Of a stretch of 36,552 nt of DNA, positions 1 through 9,832 are shown in pieces. This DNA is from Flavobacterium psychrophilum (lineage in GTDB: Bacteria > Bacteroidota > Bacteroidia > Flavobacteriales > Flavobacteriaceae): the NCBI GenBank assembly GCA_943325515.2, contig CALPPS020000013.1, positions 1-36,552 of the forward strand. The letters run 5' to 3'. Made by a program: the position numbers and the translations under genes. Under the pieces are notes generated by a model that was given only the letters and a program-made list of their open reading frames with translations, was not told the DNA's origin and ran no database searches. How positions within the stretch are numbered: position 1 is the stretch's first letter; every line of letters begins with the position of its first letter.

Positions 1-1
1 A

Positions 2-1033
2 CCGATATTAGGAGAAGGCGAAGTGAATTTTGAAGGCAAAAAAGTACATACCTCCGAAGTTTTAAAACATTTTAATTGGCAACCGATTGTGTTGCAATCC
101 AAAGAAGGTTTGGCTTTATTAAACGGAACGCAATTTATGAGTGCTTATGGTTGTTATGTTTTACTAAAATCTATGAAATTTTCCTATTTGGCTGATGTGA
201 TTTCGGCTATTTCTTTAGAAGGATTTGATGGACGTATAGAACCTTTCAACGAATTAATTCATTATGTACGCCCACACAAAGGGCAAATTGTAACCGCCAA
301 ACGTATGACCGATTTGCTAGAAGATAGCCAAATCATAGCACAAGAAAAACAACACGTGCAAGATCCCTATTCGTTCCGTTGTATTCCTCAAGTGCATGGC
401 GCTTCCAAAGATGCTATTGATTATGCCAAAAAAGTATTCAAAACCGAAATCAACTCGGTTACGGATAATCCAAATATTTTTAGTAACGAAGATGTGATTA
501 TTTCGGGCGGCAATTTTCACGGACAACCTTTGGCATTAGCCTTAGATTTCTTGTCAATTGCATTGGCAGAATTAGGTAGCATTTCCGAAAGAAGAACTTA
601 CCAATTAATAGCAGGTTTGCGTGGTTTGCCTCCTTTCTTGATAGACAACCCTGGATTAAATTCTGGATTTATGATACCACAATATACCGCTGCCAGTATT
701 GCAAGTCAAAACAAACAATTGGCGACACCAGCTAGTGTAGATAGCATTGTTTCTAGCAACGGACAAGAAGACCACGTTTCTATGGGGGCTAATGCCGCTA
801 CTAAATGTTTGCGCATCATGGAAAACTTGGAACGCATTTTAGCCATAGAATTAATGAATGCTTCACAAGCTATTGAGTTTAGAAGACCTTTACAATCTAG
901 TAGCTTTATTGAAATGTTCTTGAAATCTTATAGAGCCGAAGTACCTTTGGTAAAAGAAGACCGAATTTTGCATTATGACATAGAAAACTCGGTAGCTTTT
1001 TTGAATACTTTTTATATTGATTTGGAAGAGTAA
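2..1033 (+). CDS. hutH: Histidine ammonia-lyase, 3' part (runs off the left edge)
   Basis: Aromatic amino acid lyase family; histidine ammonia-lyase removes ammonia from L-histidine to give trans-urocanate, the first step of histidine degradation in the cytoplasm. The frame is open from base 2 (residues P-I-L-G-E-G-E-V-N), so the gene begins upstream; the GTG at 23 is an internal codon. About 343 residues are visible against roughly 500 for the family, so about 160 N-terminal residues are outside, including the Ala-Ser-Gly that forms the MIO cofactor. Visible family motifs are EGLALLNGTQ, GNFHGQP and QEDHVSMG, and a late QAIEFRRP segment whose acidic residue fits a histidine rather than a phenylalanine or tyrosine lyase. 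That assignment is moderately sure because the substrate-selecting N-terminal residues cannot be seen. It converges on the DUF421 gene across a 27-base gap without a clear terminator. Confidence 0.85.
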   Translation, partial: PILGEGEVNFEGKKVHTSEVLKHFNWQPIVLQSKEGLALLNGTQFMSAYGCYVLLKSMKFSYLADVISAISLEGFDGRIEPFNELIHYVRPHKGQIVTAKRMTDLLEDSQIIAQEKQHVQDPYSFRCIPQVHGASKDAIDYAKKVFKTEINSVTDNPNIFSNEDVIISGGNFHGQPLALALDFLSIALAELGSISERRTYQLIAGLRGLPPFLIDNPGLNSGFMIPQYTAASIASQNKQLATPASVDSIVSSNGQEDHVSMGANAATKCLRIMENLERILAIELMNASQAIEFRRPLQSSSFIEMFLKSYRAEVPLVKEDRILHYDIENSVAFLNTFYIDLEE

Positions 1034-1060
1034 CTCTAAATATAAGTCTTAATTGAATAC

Positions 1061-1576
1061 TTAATTATTTACATTCCCCAATGTTTTGTGAACTCTGCGT
1101 TTGTGATGGGTTTGCGTTAGATGTTCAGCTCCCGAGATGATGCTAATGCTTCCATCAATTTCAAACATGGCTAGTTTGACGTCTTTATAATATTCTACGC
1201 CATGTTCGCGCATTGCTTCCTGTAGTTCATCATTAGTAATACCAAGTTTGGAGATGGTGCTAAAAGCAATTTTACCATTATGTATCAGGATTTCAGGAGT
1301 GTCTTGAACAAGTTCTTTGACAAACGAAGATTTTAGCATCAGTTTTTTGAAAAGCAAATTAACTATAAAAAGCGCTAAAGCAGCCACTATTCCGCCATAC
1401 AAAGACGTGTTATTTCCAACCATAGCATTTTGAACCGAGTTGCTTATGAGTAAAATTAGAATTACATCGGCAGTATTCAATTGTGATAATTGTTTTTTGC
1501 CAAAAATCCTAAGTGCCATTACCATAAAAAGATAGACACTTACACTTCTTAAAACGATGTCAAGATAGGGATTCAT
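1061..1576 (-). CDS. DUF421 (YetF-like) membrane protein
   Basis: A 171-residue protein of the DUF421/YetF type. The N-terminal half holds about three hydrophobic segments (roughly residues 8-24, 36-53 and 59-77), and the first linker reads [11 protein letters not shown], typical of the family. The C-terminal half is a small soluble domain with [10 protein letters not shown], matching the family pattern in which a Pro-x-x-Leu-Ile segment precedes an Asn-Gly turn. The molecular function of DUF421 proteins is not well established. Its ATG lies 17 bases inside the 3' end of the rimB-rimK gene in another frame, so the two are very probably co-transcribed and translationally coupled. Family call is fairly sure; role unknown. 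Confidence 0.8.
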   Translation of the reverse strand: MNPYLDIVLRSVSVYLFMVMALRIFGKKQLSQLNTADVILILLISNSVQNAMVGNNTSLYGGIVAALALFIVNLLFKKLMLKSSFVKELVQDTPEILIHNGKIAFSTISKLGITNDELQEAMREHGVEYYKDVKLAMFEIDGSISIISGAEHLTQTHHKRRVHKTLGNVNN

Positions 1577-2948
1577 TAATTTTTAGTTTAAAGTTTTTCT
1601 CAATGGCTTTAATCATTTCTCCTGCAATGTCTTTATTGGTTGCGCCTTCAATTCCTTCTAATCCTGGTGATGAATTTACTTCTAACAATAACGGGCCTTT
1701 AGAGGATCGAATAATATCTACACCCGCCACTTTTAAATCCATGGCTTTGGCCGCTTTAATGGCAATCTTTTTTTCGTCACTTGTGGGTTTAATAACACTT
1801 GCAGTTCCGCCCATGTGAATATTGGCTCTGAATTCTCCTGGTGCAGCTTCTCGCTGAATGGCTGCTACCACTTTTCCATCAACTACAAATAAGCGCAAGT
1901 CTTTGCCATCTGCTTCTTTAATAAATTCTTGTACCAATATATTAGCATTCAAACTTTTGAAAGCATTAATTACCGATTCGGCTGCTTTTTTAGTTTCGGC
2001 CAATACCACTCCTTTTCCCTGAGTACCCTCTAATAATTTTACAATTAACGGTGACCCGCCAACCATTTTAATCAAATCATCTGTATCCAATGGTGAGTTT
2101 GCAAAACCAGTTGTGGGAATGTCAACCCCATGATGCAAAAGCAATTGCAATGAAAACAGTTTGTCCCGAGATTGTGTAATGGCTGCTGCCGAGTTTAAGC
2201 AAAAGACTTTCATAGCTTCAAACTGACGAGTTAAAGCACAACCATAAAACGTAATACTAGGTCGAATTCTCGGGATAATAGCATCAAAATTATCTAATAT
2301 TTTTCCGCCACGATAATGAATTTCTGGTTTAACGGCATCCAGTTTCATGTAGCATTCTTTGATGTTCAAAAAGTGCATTTCATGACCGCGCATTTCGCCA
2401 GCTTCCATAATGCGTTTGTTACTATATAATTCAGGATTACTAGCTAAAAGACCAATTCGTAATCCTGATTTATTTACTATAACATCTAAATATAAATCTT
2501 TCAGCGTTTCGTTTGTGGTTTGTCCAAGTAAATATTTTTGTTCTGGGTCCACTAATATTCTGCCACTCATGGCTTCGCGACCTAAAAGCATTCGGAAACC
2601 CATAGAATCCCTATTGGTCAATGTCATTTCAATTTCCCAAGAATCATTTCCAATTTTTAATGGCGTTTGAATAACATAGCGCTGCTCTCTAAAGCCACTC
2701 GAACTTTTAACGATGCGTTTATCTATTAATTTTGCTTGACAATGAATAACGGTTTTTAGATTATTCTGAATAGGATTAATATCAAATTTTACCCAATTTT
2801 CATCTTCCTTTACAAAGGGAGCAATATTAATGGCGTGAAGCGCAGAGGTTTTAGCCCCAGAATCAACTCTGGCTTTGATGGCTGGAATTCCAAGTTCAGG
2901 AAAAGAACACCATTCTTCTGAACCTAATATTATTTTATTTTCTGGCAT
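1560..2948 (-). CDS. rimK: RimB-RimK fusion: retropepsin-like protease domain plus ATP-grasp glutamate ligase
   Basis: A 462-residue two-domain protein. Residues about 5-140 match the 'ATP-dependent zinc protease' (RimB-like, PF05618) fold, with the aspartic-protease signature D29-S30-G31-A-K-T-S and a late LLGREAM segment. Residues about 160-455 are a RimK ATP-grasp ligase, with [15 protein letters not shown] for ATP binding, [13 protein letters not shown], and metal-binding [15 protein letters not shown]. RimK adds glutamate to the C-terminus of ribosomal protein S6 in proteobacteria, and RimB is described there as removing such tails. The open frame could start at a TTG at 2957, but the ATG at 2948 begins MPENK and is preferred. 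It overlaps the DUF421 gene by 17 bases and sits just downstream of the clpC terminator-like hairpin. The substrate in this organism is inferred, not shown. Confidence 0.82.
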   Translation of the reverse strand: MPENKIILGSEEWCSFPELGIPAIKARVDSGAKTSALHAINIAPFVKEDENWVKFDINPIQNNLKTVIHCQAKLIDKRIVKSSSGFREQRYVIQTPLKIGNDSWEIEMTLTNRDSMGFRMLLGREAMSGRILVDPEQKYLLGQTTNETLKDLYLDVIVNKSGLRIGLLASNPELYSNKRIMEAGEMRGHEMHFLNIKECYMKLDAVKPEIHYRGGKILDNFDAIIPRIRPSITFYGCALTRQFEAMKVFCLNSAAAITQSRDKLFSLQLLLHHGVDIPTTGFANSPLDTDDLIKMVGGSPLIVKLLEGTQGKGVVLAETKKAAESVINAFKSLNANILVQEFIKEADGKDLRLFVVDGKVVAAIQREAAPGEFRANIHMGGTASVIKPTSDEKKIAIKAAKAMDLKVAGVDIIRSSKGPLLLEVNSSPGLEGIEGATNKDIAGEMIKAIEKNFKLKINESLS

Positions 2949-2959
2949 TGTAATCAATT

Positions 2960-3010
2960 AAAAAACCACGAAAGTCGAATAAAACAATAAAATTATTCGT
3001 GCATTCGTGG
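2960..3010 (-). terminator. Terminator or attenuator hairpin between clpC and rimB-rimK
   Basis: Read on the minus strand, CCACGAA (3010-3004) pairs with TTCGTGG (2972-2966), and inside it CGAATAA (2999-2993) pairs with TTATTCG (2982-2976). The two helices are separated by a small internal loop (4 and 3 bases) and the apical loop is 10 bases. A run of six T follows at once (2965-2960). This is a good rho-independent terminator for clpC, whose stop lies just upstream. It ends only 11 bases before the rimB-rimK ATG, and I see no convincing promoter between, so rimB-rimK may depend on readthrough. Confidence 0.7.
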
Positions 3011-3031
3011 CTTATTCTAAGTTAGACTTTA

Positions 3032-5575
3032 TTATTTAGTTGGTTTTTCAGCTTTTTGAATTTTAACGATAAGCTCTTGAGCTACTTCGTCTAAATCCAT
3101 AAAAATTTCGTCGCCTGATGCTATTTTGGAAGTAATAATTTCTTCTGCTAAAGCATCTTCAACATATTTTTGAATGGCTCTTTTTAAGGGACGTGCACCA
3201 AATTGTTTGTCAAAACCTTTTTCGGCAATAAAAGCTTTGGCAGTGTCAGATAAATTAAGTTTATAACCTAATTCTTCCACTCTTCCGAATAGTTTTTTCA
3301 ATTCAATTTCGATAATCAAATCGATATCATGTTTTTCTAACGGATTGAAGACAATTACATCATCAATTCTATTTAAAAATTCTGGAGCAAAGGTTTTTTT
3401 CAAAGCATTTTCTACCACACTTTTTGAATAATCATCTGCTTGAGCTACTTTTGCTGCGGTTCCAAAACCAACACCTTGACCAAAGTCTTTCAATTGCCGT
3501 GCGCCAACATTAGATGTCATGATGATAATGGTGTTTTTGAAGTCAATTTTTCGTCCTAAACTATCTGTCAAATAACCATCATCCAAAACTTGAAGCATCA
3601 TATTAAACACATCGGGATGTGCTTTTTCAATTTCGTCTAAAAGCACCACACAATAAGGTTTTCTTCTCACTTTTTCGGTTAATTGACCACCTTCTTCATA
3701 GCCTACATATCCTGGAGGTGCACCAATTAATCTTGAAATAGCGAATTTTTCCATGTATTCACTCATGTCAATTCTAATCAAAGCATCTTCAGAATCGAAT
3801 AATTCTTTCGCCAAAACTTTAGCTAATTGTGTTTTTCCAACTCCTGTTTGGCCCAAGAAAATAAAGGAACCAATAGGACGATTTGGATCTTTCAATCCAG
3901 CGCGATTTCGTTGAATGGAACGTGATATTTTCATCACGGCTTCGTTTTGTCCTATTACTTTTCCATTTATCAATTCTGGAAGATGAGCCAATTTATTGCT
4001 TTCTGTTTGTGCTATACGATTTACAGGAATTCCAGTCATCATAGATACTACATCGGCTACATTATCCTCAGTAACTCTGATACGATTGTTTTTAGAGTCT
4101 TCTTCCCATTGTTCTTGAGCGATGGCTAAGTCTTTTTCAAGTTTTTTTTCATCATCACGAAGTTTGGCAGCTTCTTCATATTTCTGTTTTTTTACAACAG
4201 AATTTTTAAGGTCTCGTACTTCTTCCAATTGGCGTTCCAAATCCAAAATTTGTTTGGGTACATCAATATTGGTGATGTGCACTCTTGAACCCGCTTCATC
4301 CAAAGCATCAATAGCTTTGTCCGGAAGAAAACGTTCTGACATATATCTATTGGTCAATTTTACGCAGGCTTCAATAGCTTCGTCGGTGTAAATAACATTA
4401 TGATGGTCTTCGTATTTGTTTTTGATATTGTTCAAAATCGTAATAGTTTCTTCCACTGATGTAGGTTCTACAATTACTTTTTGAAAACGTCTTTCTAACG
4501 CACCATCTTTTTCAATATATTGTCGGTATTCGTCTAAAGTGGTTGCACCAATACATTGTATTTCGCCTCTTGCTAAAGCAGGTTTGAACATGTTAGAGGC
4601 ATCTAAAGATCCTGTTGCGCCACCAGCACCTACGATAGTGTGAATTTCATCTATAAATAGAATGATGTCATCATTTTTCTCTAATTCATTCATTACCGCC
4701 TTCATTCTCTCTTCGAATTGTCCTCGGTATTTTGTACCGGCAACTAATGAAGCTAAATCAAGTGTAACCACTCTTTTGTTAAAAAGAATACGGGAGACTT
4801 TTTTCTGTATAATTCGCAAAGCCAATCCTTCGGCAATGGCAGATTTACCCACACCAGGTTCACCAATTAATAATGGATTATTTTTCTTTCTACGACTTAA
4901 AATTTGAGAAACTCTCTCAATTTCTTTTTCACGACCCACTACAGGGTCGAGTTTTCCTTCTTCAGCCATCTCAGTTAAGTCGCGACCAAAATTATCCAAA
5001 ACAGGAGTTTTAGATTTTTTATTAGTTTTGTTCCCTGGATTATTAAAACTACCTTCTTTTAAACTGTCATCTTGTCCAGAATCGTCATTATATGCCTCGT
5101 TTTTAGGTAGGTTGTCCATAAAATCTTCATCGTTTGGTGTCATATTTAAATATTGTTCTTTAACTACATTATAGTCTATTTTTAGACGATGCAATAATTT
5201 TGTTGTTGGATCATTCTCATTTCTTAAAATACACAATAGTAAATGAGCCGTACTAATTGAAGTCGCTTGAAATACTTTTGCTTCTAAAAAAGTTGTTTTT
5301 AGTGCTCTTTCGGCTTGACGTGTCAAGTGTAAGTTCTTTTTCTCGTTGCTAATTTCAACATTTGGATTCGCTGGGCTTAACACCTCCACTTTTTTTCTCA
5401 AATGTTCTAAATCTATAGATAGGTTGTTTAAAATAGCAATCGCTTTACCATTTCCATCTCTCAGGATACCAAGCATAAGATGTTCTGTGCCAATAAAGTC
5501 ATGGCCTAAGCGCAAAGCCTCTTCCTTACTGTAGGTTATAACATCTTTAACTCTTGGTGAAAAATTATCATCCAT
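3032..5575 (-). CDS. clpC: ClpC: AAA+ unfoldase of the Clp protease
   Basis: An 847-residue Hsp100 ATPase that unfolds substrates and feeds them to ClpP in the cytoplasm. The N-domain contains two Clp repeats (residues about 1-145). The first AAA module has Walker A GEPGVGKS (238-245) and Walker [13 protein letters not shown]-type middle segment ([20 protein letters not shown]) marks ClpC rather than ClpA or ClpB. The second AAA module has Walker A GQTGVGKT and Walker [19 protein letters not shown] loop in the second module fits the ClpP-contact position. Length is normal for the family (about 810-850). An acidic, poorly conserved linker (about 148-190) joins the N-domain to the first ATPase. 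It is divergent from gyrA, and a TGTCA-N6-TGACA palindrome lies in the shared upstream region. Confidence 0.95.
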   Translation of the reverse strand: MDDNFSPRVKDVITYSKEEALRLGHDFIGTEHLMLGILRDGNGKAIAILNNLSIDLEHLRKKVEVLSPANPNVEISNEKKNLHLTRQAERALKTTFLEAKVFQATSISTAHLLLCILRNENDPTTKLLHRLKIDYNVVKEQYLNMTPNDEDFMDNLPKNEAYNDDSGQDDSLKEGSFNNPGNKTNKKSKTPVLDNFGRDLTEMAEEGKLDPVVGREKEIERVSQILSRRKKNNPLLIGEPGVGKSAIAEGLALRIIQKKVSRILFNKRVVTLDLASLVAGTKYRGQFEERMKAVMNELEKNDDIILFIDEIHTIVGAGGATGSLDASNMFKPALARGEIQCIGATTLDEYRQYIEKDGALERRFQKVIVEPTSVEETITILNNIKNKYEDHHNVIYTDEAIEACVKLTNRYMSERFLPDKAIDALDEAGSRVHITNIDVPKQILDLERQLEEVRDLKNSVVKKQKYEEAAKLRDDEKKLEKDLAIAQEQWEEDSKNNRIRVTEDNVADVVSMMTGIPVNRIAQTESNKLAHLPELINGKVIGQNEAVMKISRSIQRNRAGLKDPNRPIGSFIFLGQTGVGKTQLAKVLAKELFDSEDALIRIDMSEYMEKFAISRLIGAPPGYVGYEEGGQLTEKVRRKPYCVVLLDEIEKAHPDVFNMMLQVLDDGYLTDSLGRKIDFKNTIIIMTSNVGARQLKDFGQGVGFGTAAKVAQADDYSKSVVENALKKTFAPEFLNRIDDVIVFNPLEKHDIDLIIEIELKKLFGRVEELGYKLNLSDTAKAFIAEKGFDKQFGARPLKRAIQKYVEDALAEEIITSKIASGDEIFMDLDEVAQELIVKIQKAEKPTK

Positions 5576-5648
5576 ATATATAATATTGGTATATGTAAAT
5601 TTAGTTATTATCTATGATTTATGCAAAAATCATTCCGTCTAAAAGTAG

Positions 5649-5664
5649 TGTCAGCTAAGTGACA
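5649..5664. promoter_or_regulatory. TGTCA-N6-TGACA inverted repeat upstream of clpC
   Basis: Five-base perfect arms around a six-base spacer, 74 bases before the clpC start codon in the clpC-gyrA divergent region. The size and placement fit a dimeric repressor operator near the clpC promoter, but a site this short can arise by chance. No regulator is assigned. The rest of the 264-base gap is AT-rich; a weak -7-like TATATTAG at 5786-5793 may serve gyrA. Confidence 0.25.
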
Positions 5665-5839
5665 AAAAAAAGTCAATAATATTAGCAGTAATAGAACTAT
5701 TTTATTAACCAAAAAATGCACCTATTTTGTTAATAAATCTTTGAAATTTTTGAATTAAAAATAACTCTAAAAGGGATAAATAGCTTATATTAGCACATTT
5801 TGAATTTAAATCAATTTTTTTATTAATAATTTATAAAAT

Positions 5840-8419
5840 ATGTCTGACGGAGAAAAGTTAATTCCTATTAACATAGAAGATGAAATGAAATCAGCATACA
5901 TCGATTATTCGATGTCTGTAATTGTCTCAAGAGCGCTACCAGATGTGCGTGATGGCCTAAAACCTGTACATAGAAGAGTGTTATATGGAATGTATGATTT
6001 AGGAGTTTTTTCAAATAGAGCTCACAAAAAATCCGCGAGAATTGTTGGAGAAGTTTTGGGAAAATATCACCCTCATGGAGATACTTCTGTTTATGATGCG
6101 ATGGTTCGTATGGCTCAGGAATGGAGTTTACGTTATTTGTTAATTGATGGGCAAGGTAATTTTGGTTCGGTTGATGGTGACAGTCCTGCAGCAATGCGTT
6201 ATACTGAAGCCAGAATGAAAAAGATGTCTGAAGACATTATGGCAGATATTGACAAAGAAACTGTTGATTTCCAATTGAATTTTGACGATACTTTATATGA
6301 GCCAAAAGTAATGCCTACACGAGTGCCTAATTTACTAATAAATGGTGCTTCTGGAATTGCGGTAGGTATGGCTACCAATATGGCGCCACATAATTTAACA
6401 GAAGTTATAGATGGAACATTGGCTTATATCGATAACAATGAGATTGAAATAGATGAATTAATTACACATATAAAAGCACCTGATTTTCCAACCGGAGGAA
6501 TAATTTATGGAATGGAAGGTGTGCGTGAAGCATTCAAAACCGGAAGAGGAAGGATTGTCATTCGTGCCAAAATAAGTTTTGAAGAGTCAAATGGTAAAGA
6601 TGCTATTATCGTTTCAGAAATTCCTTATCAAGTCAATAAAGCTGACATGATAAAGAAAACTGCCGATTTGATAAATGATAAAAAAATTGAAGGTATTTCA
6701 AATATTCGAGATGAGTCAGATAGAAACGGAATGCGAATCGTTTATGAATTAAAACGTGATGCTGTTCCAAATGTAGTTTTGAATACGCTTTATAAATTTA
6801 CGCAATTGCAGTCTTCTTTTAGCGTAAACAACATTGCCTTAGTAAATGGAAGACCACAGATGTTGAACGTCAAAGACTTGATTCATTACTTTGTAGAACA
6901 CCGTCATGATGTAGTCACTAGAAGGACTCAATTCGAATTACGTAAAGCAGAGGAAAGAGCACACATCTTAGAAGGTTTAATTATAGCATCTGATAATATT
7001 GACGAAGTAATAGCATTAATTCGTTCCTCTAAAGATGGAGATGAAGCTAGAGCTAAATTGATTGAACGTTTTACTTTATCCGAAATTCAAGCACGTGCCA
7101 TTGTTGAAATGAGATTACGTCAATTGACTGGTCTTGAACAAGACAAACTAAGAGCGGAATATGAAGAAATCATGAAATTAATTCAACACTTGAAAGACTT
7201 ATTGGCTAGTAAAGAGTTGAGAATGCAATTGATTAAAGACGAATTAGTAGAAATTAGAGATAAATATGGAGATGAACGTCGTTCAGTTATTGAATATTCA
7301 GGCGGAGACGTAAGTATAGAAGATTTGATTGCCGATGAAAATGTAGTTATCACTATTTCACATGCTGGTTATATCAAACGTACTAATTTATCTGAGTATA
7401 AAACACAAAATCGTGGAGGAGTCGGACAAAAAAGTGCAGGAACAAGAGATCAAGATTTTTTAGAACATTTGTTTGTAGCCACAAATCATAATTACTTACT
7501 CTTTTTTACCCAAAAAGGAAAATGTTTCTGGATGCGTGTATATGAAATCCCAGAAGGAAGTAAAACAAGTAAAGGTCGCGCTATTCAAAACTTAATTAAC
7601 ATTGAAAGCGATGATAAAGTAAAAGCATTTATTTGTACAAAAGACCTCAAAGATGAAGAATACATCAACAGTCAGTATGTTATTATGGCTACCAAACAAG
7701 GTCAAGTGAAGAAAACGCCATTAGAACAGTATTCTCGTCCAAGACAAAATGGTATCAACGCCATTACAATTAGAGAAGATGATGAACTAATGGAAGCAAA
7801 ATTAACTAATGGTGAAAGCCAAGTTTTGATTGCCGTGAAATCAGGAAAATTAGTTCGTTTTGAAGAAGGAAAAACGCGTCCAATGGGAAGAACAGCATCT
7901 GGGGTTCGTGGCATTACTTTAGCAAATGATAAAGATGAAGTGATTGGTATGGTTTCTGTTAATAAAGATGATATAACCGATACACAACTATTAGTTGTAA
8001 CTGAAAATGGTTATGGAAAACGTACAAAATTAGTAGATGAAGATGGCGAAGATGTTTACCGCATTACTAATAGAGGAGGAAAAGGTGTGAAAACTTTGAA
8101 TATCACTGAAAAAACGGGAGCTTTGATTTCTATCAATGCAGTAACTGATGAGGATGATTTAATGATTATCAACAAATCGGGATTGACTATAAGAATGGAA
8201 GTTTCTGATTTGAGAGTTATGGGAAGAGCTACGCAAGGCGTTCGTTTGATTAATATCAAAGGTAATGATTCCATCGCAGCAGTAACCAAAGTAATGAAAG
8301 AAGACGAAGTTGAAGAAACAGAAGAAGTTGACGGAGAATTTGTTGAAGGAAATGACAACAACGATGAGACAGAAACTGACACTGATACTTCGGAAGATAC
8401 TACTGAAACTCAAGAATAA
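5840..8419 (+). CDS. gyrA: DNA gyrase subunit A
   Basis: An 859-residue type IIA topoisomerase subunit that cuts and rejoins DNA during negative supercoiling, working with GyrB in an A2B2 complex. The catalytic tyrosine is Y121 in AAMRYTEAR. The quinolone region reads [12 protein letters not shown], with Thr82 and Asp86 at the positions equivalent to E. coli Ser83 and Asp87; to my knowledge Thr is the native residue in related flavobacteria, so this does not suggest resistance. The C-terminal beta-pinwheel starts at about residue 500. The GyrA box, QRRGGKG in E. coli, is here QNRGGVG (about 518-524), with fewer basic residues. The tail is strongly acidic (many Glu, Asp and Thr), as in other GyrA. 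The TPR gene follows after 15 bases, probably in the same transcript. Confidence 0.97.
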   Translation: MSDGEKLIPINIEDEMKSAYIDYSMSVIVSRALPDVRDGLKPVHRRVLYGMYDLGVFSNRAHKKSARIVGEVLGKYHPHGDTSVYDAMVRMAQEWSLRYLLIDGQGNFGSVDGDSPAAMRYTEARMKKMSEDIMADIDKETVDFQLNFDDTLYEPKVMPTRVPNLLINGASGIAVGMATNMAPHNLTEVIDGTLAYIDNNEIEIDELITHIKAPDFPTGGIIYGMEGVREAFKTGRGRIVIRAKISFEESNGKDAIIVSEIPYQVNKADMIKKTADLINDKKIEGISNIRDESDRNGMRIVYELKRDAVPNVVLNTLYKFTQLQSSFSVNNIALVNGRPQMLNVKDLIHYFVEHRHDVVTRRTQFELRKAEERAHILEGLIIASDNIDEVIALIRSSKDGDEARAKLIERFTLSEIQARAIVEMRLRQLTGLEQDKLRAEYEEIMKLIQHLKDLLASKELRMQLIKDELVEIRDKYGDERRSVIEYSGGDVSIEDLIADENVVITISHAGYIKRTNLSEYKTQNRGGVGQKSAGTRDQDFLEHLFVATNHNYLLFFTQKGKCFWMRVYEIPEGSKTSKGRAIQNLINIESDDKVKAFICTKDLKDEEYINSQYVIMATKQGQVKKTPLEQYSRPRQNGINAITIREDDELMEAKLTNGESQVLIAVKSGKLVRFEEGKTRPMGRTASGVRGITLANDKDEVIGMVSVNKDDITDTQLLVVTENGYGKRTKLVDEDGEDVYRITNRGGKGVKTLNITEKTGALISINAVTDEDDLMIINKSGLTIRMEVSDLRVMGRATQGVRLINIKGNDSIAAVTKVMKEDEVEETEEVDGEFVEGNDNNDETETDTDTSEDTTETQE

Positions 8420-8434
8420 TTAAATACTATAACC

Positions 8435-9757
8435 ATGAAAATAAAACATATTGTATTGTCAGCATCGATACTAGTTTCTGTTTCAACTTTTGCTCAGAAA
8501 GATGAGCTGAAAGCTTTAAAGAAAATTTATGCTAAAGAGGAAATAAAAGGAAATGATTTAGTAGAATACAAAAATCTTGTTGCCAAACTGGAACCAATAG
8601 CAACAGAAGAAAGTGATAAGATTTATGCTGGATTCTATAAATCAATGATTCCAGTTTTAGAATCTTTAGCTGTTGATAAAACAATGACTCCAGTTCAAAT
8701 TCAAGAGGCTTTACTGAAATTAGCCAATCCAAAAGCAATTTCAGATTTAGCAACGGGTTTAAATGCCACGCTTGATTTTGAAAAAAAATCTGGCAAAAAA
8801 GTTTATACTGATGATATCTCTGAAACCATAACTTCTTTTAAACCAGAGCTTGTTAAGTTGGCTATCAGTCTGGGAACTGATAAAAAATTTAATGAAGCTG
8901 CGGATGTATTATATGCTATTTATCAATTAGATAAAAAAGACCAAGAGAAATTATTTTATGCAGCAAGTTATGCGGTTAATGCTGAGGATTATGACAAAGC
9001 ATTAGATTATTACAATCAATTAAAAGTTTTAAATTACACAGGAGAAGGGACAATCTATTGGGCAGTTAATAAAACTTCTAAAGTGGAAGAGTCTTTTTCA
9101 ACTAAAAACGAAAGAGAGATTTTCGTTAAATCGGGAACACATGAGAAGCCAAGAGATGAAAAAATTGAATCTAAAAGAGGTGAAATTTTTAAAAACATAG
9201 CTTTAATTTTGGTTCAAAAAGGTAAAACAGAAGAAGCAAAAGCTGCAGTAGCGGAAGCTCGTAAAGCAAATCCAGAAGATACTTCTTTGATTCTTACAGA
9301 AGCTGAATTATATCTTAAAGTGAATGATTTTGAAACTTATACAAAGTTAGTTAATGAAGCCCTAGAAAAAAATCCTACTAACGTTGATTTAATTTATAAT
9401 CTGGGTGTTGTTAGTAGTAATGCAAATAAACTAGCTGAAGCTGAGAAATATTATAAGCAAGCTTTAGCAATTGATCCTAATTATTTTAATGCTAATTTGA
9501 ATCTAGCGGAATTAAAACTAAGAGGTGATGAAAGATTTGTGAAAGAAATGAACAAATTAGGAACTTCTGAAAAAGATAACAAACGATATGAAGCAATAAA
9601 AGGTGAAAGAGAAAAGAATTTTAAATCGATTTTGCCTTATTTAGAAAAAGCAGTAGAATTAGAACCAACTAATGATGCAGCAAAGAAAACTTTATTAAGT
9701 GTTTACAATGCTTTAGAAATGACTGTGCAATACAAAGCATTGAAGGCTAAAATATAA
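8435..9757 (+). CDS. Secreted/periplasmic TPR-repeat protein
   Basis: A 440-residue protein with a clear signal peptide (MKIKHIVLSASILVSVSTFA before QKDE), so it is exported, probably to the periplasm. The mature part is helical and rich in Lys, Glu and Ala. Tetratricopeptide units are visible around residues 165-200 (FNEAADVLYAIYQLDKKD, then YDKALDYYNQLK), 265-300 (GKTEEAKAAVAEARKANPED) and 325-360 (NKLAEAEKYYKQALAIDPNY). TPR repeats bind partner proteins; no enzyme motif is present. It lies 15 bases after gyrA and ends at a strong terminator, so it is probably co-transcribed with gyrA. There is no obvious functional link to gyrase. The specific role is unknown. Confidence 0.85.
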   Translation: MKIKHIVLSASILVSVSTFAQKDELKALKKIYAKEEIKGNDLVEYKNLVAKLEPIATEESDKIYAGFYKSMIPVLESLAVDKTMTPVQIQEALLKLANPKAISDLATGLNATLDFEKKSGKKVYTDDISETITSFKPELVKLAISLGTDKKFNEAADVLYAIYQLDKKDQEKLFYAASYAVNAEDYDKALDYYNQLKVLNYTGEGTIYWAVNKTSKVEESFSTKNEREIFVKSGTHEKPRDEKIESKRGEIFKNIALILVQKGKTEEAKAAVAEARKANPEDTSLILTEAELYLKVNDFETYTKLVNEALEKNPTNVDLIYNLGVVSSNANKLAEAEKYYKQALAIDPNYFNANLNLAELKLRGDERFVKEMNKLGTSEKDNKRYEAIKGEREKNFKSILPYLEKAVELEPTNDAAKKTLLSVYNALEMTVQYKALKAKI

Positions 9758-9777
9758 TAATCATTTTTACTATCAAT

Positions 9778-9808
9778 AAAAAAACCATCCTTTTAAGATG
9801 GTTTTTTT
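9778..9808. terminator. Bidirectional rho-independent terminator
   Basis: AAAAAAACCATC (9778-9789) pairs with GATGGTTTTTTT (9797-9808) around a 7-base loop. It has a T tract on the plus strand and an equal A tract giving a T tract on the minus strand. It sits between the convergent TPR gene and lpdA and can stop both transcripts. Confidence 0.88.
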
Positions 9809-9832
9809 ATGATTAAAATTATGTATTATATA

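Noticed and set aside
23..1033. GTG at 23 as the start of the histidine ammonia-lyase gene
   Set aside because: The frame is open upstream to the window edge and the residues before it (PILGEGE) match the family, so the GTG is an internal codon of a gene cut by the window.
1560..2957. TTG start for the RimB-RimK fusion
   Set aside because: An ATG three codons later gives MPENK, is the normal codon type, and clears the terminator T tract better.
5868..6194. 108-codon frame antisense to the gyrA 5' end
   Set aside because: It is a shadow of the gyrA coding sequence, rich in His and Gln from reversed codons, with no recognisable domain.
8056..8382. 108-codon frame antisense to the gyrA 3' end
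   Set aside because: It is Ser-rich sequence mirrored from the acidic Glu/Asp/Thr tail of GyrA, with no start context or promoter, and lies wholly inside a strongly coding gene.
5840..8419. Quinolone-resistance mutation in GyrA (Thr at the Ser83-equivalent site)
   Set aside because: Thr at this position is, to my knowledge, the native residue in related flavobacteria, and Asp at the second key position is intact.
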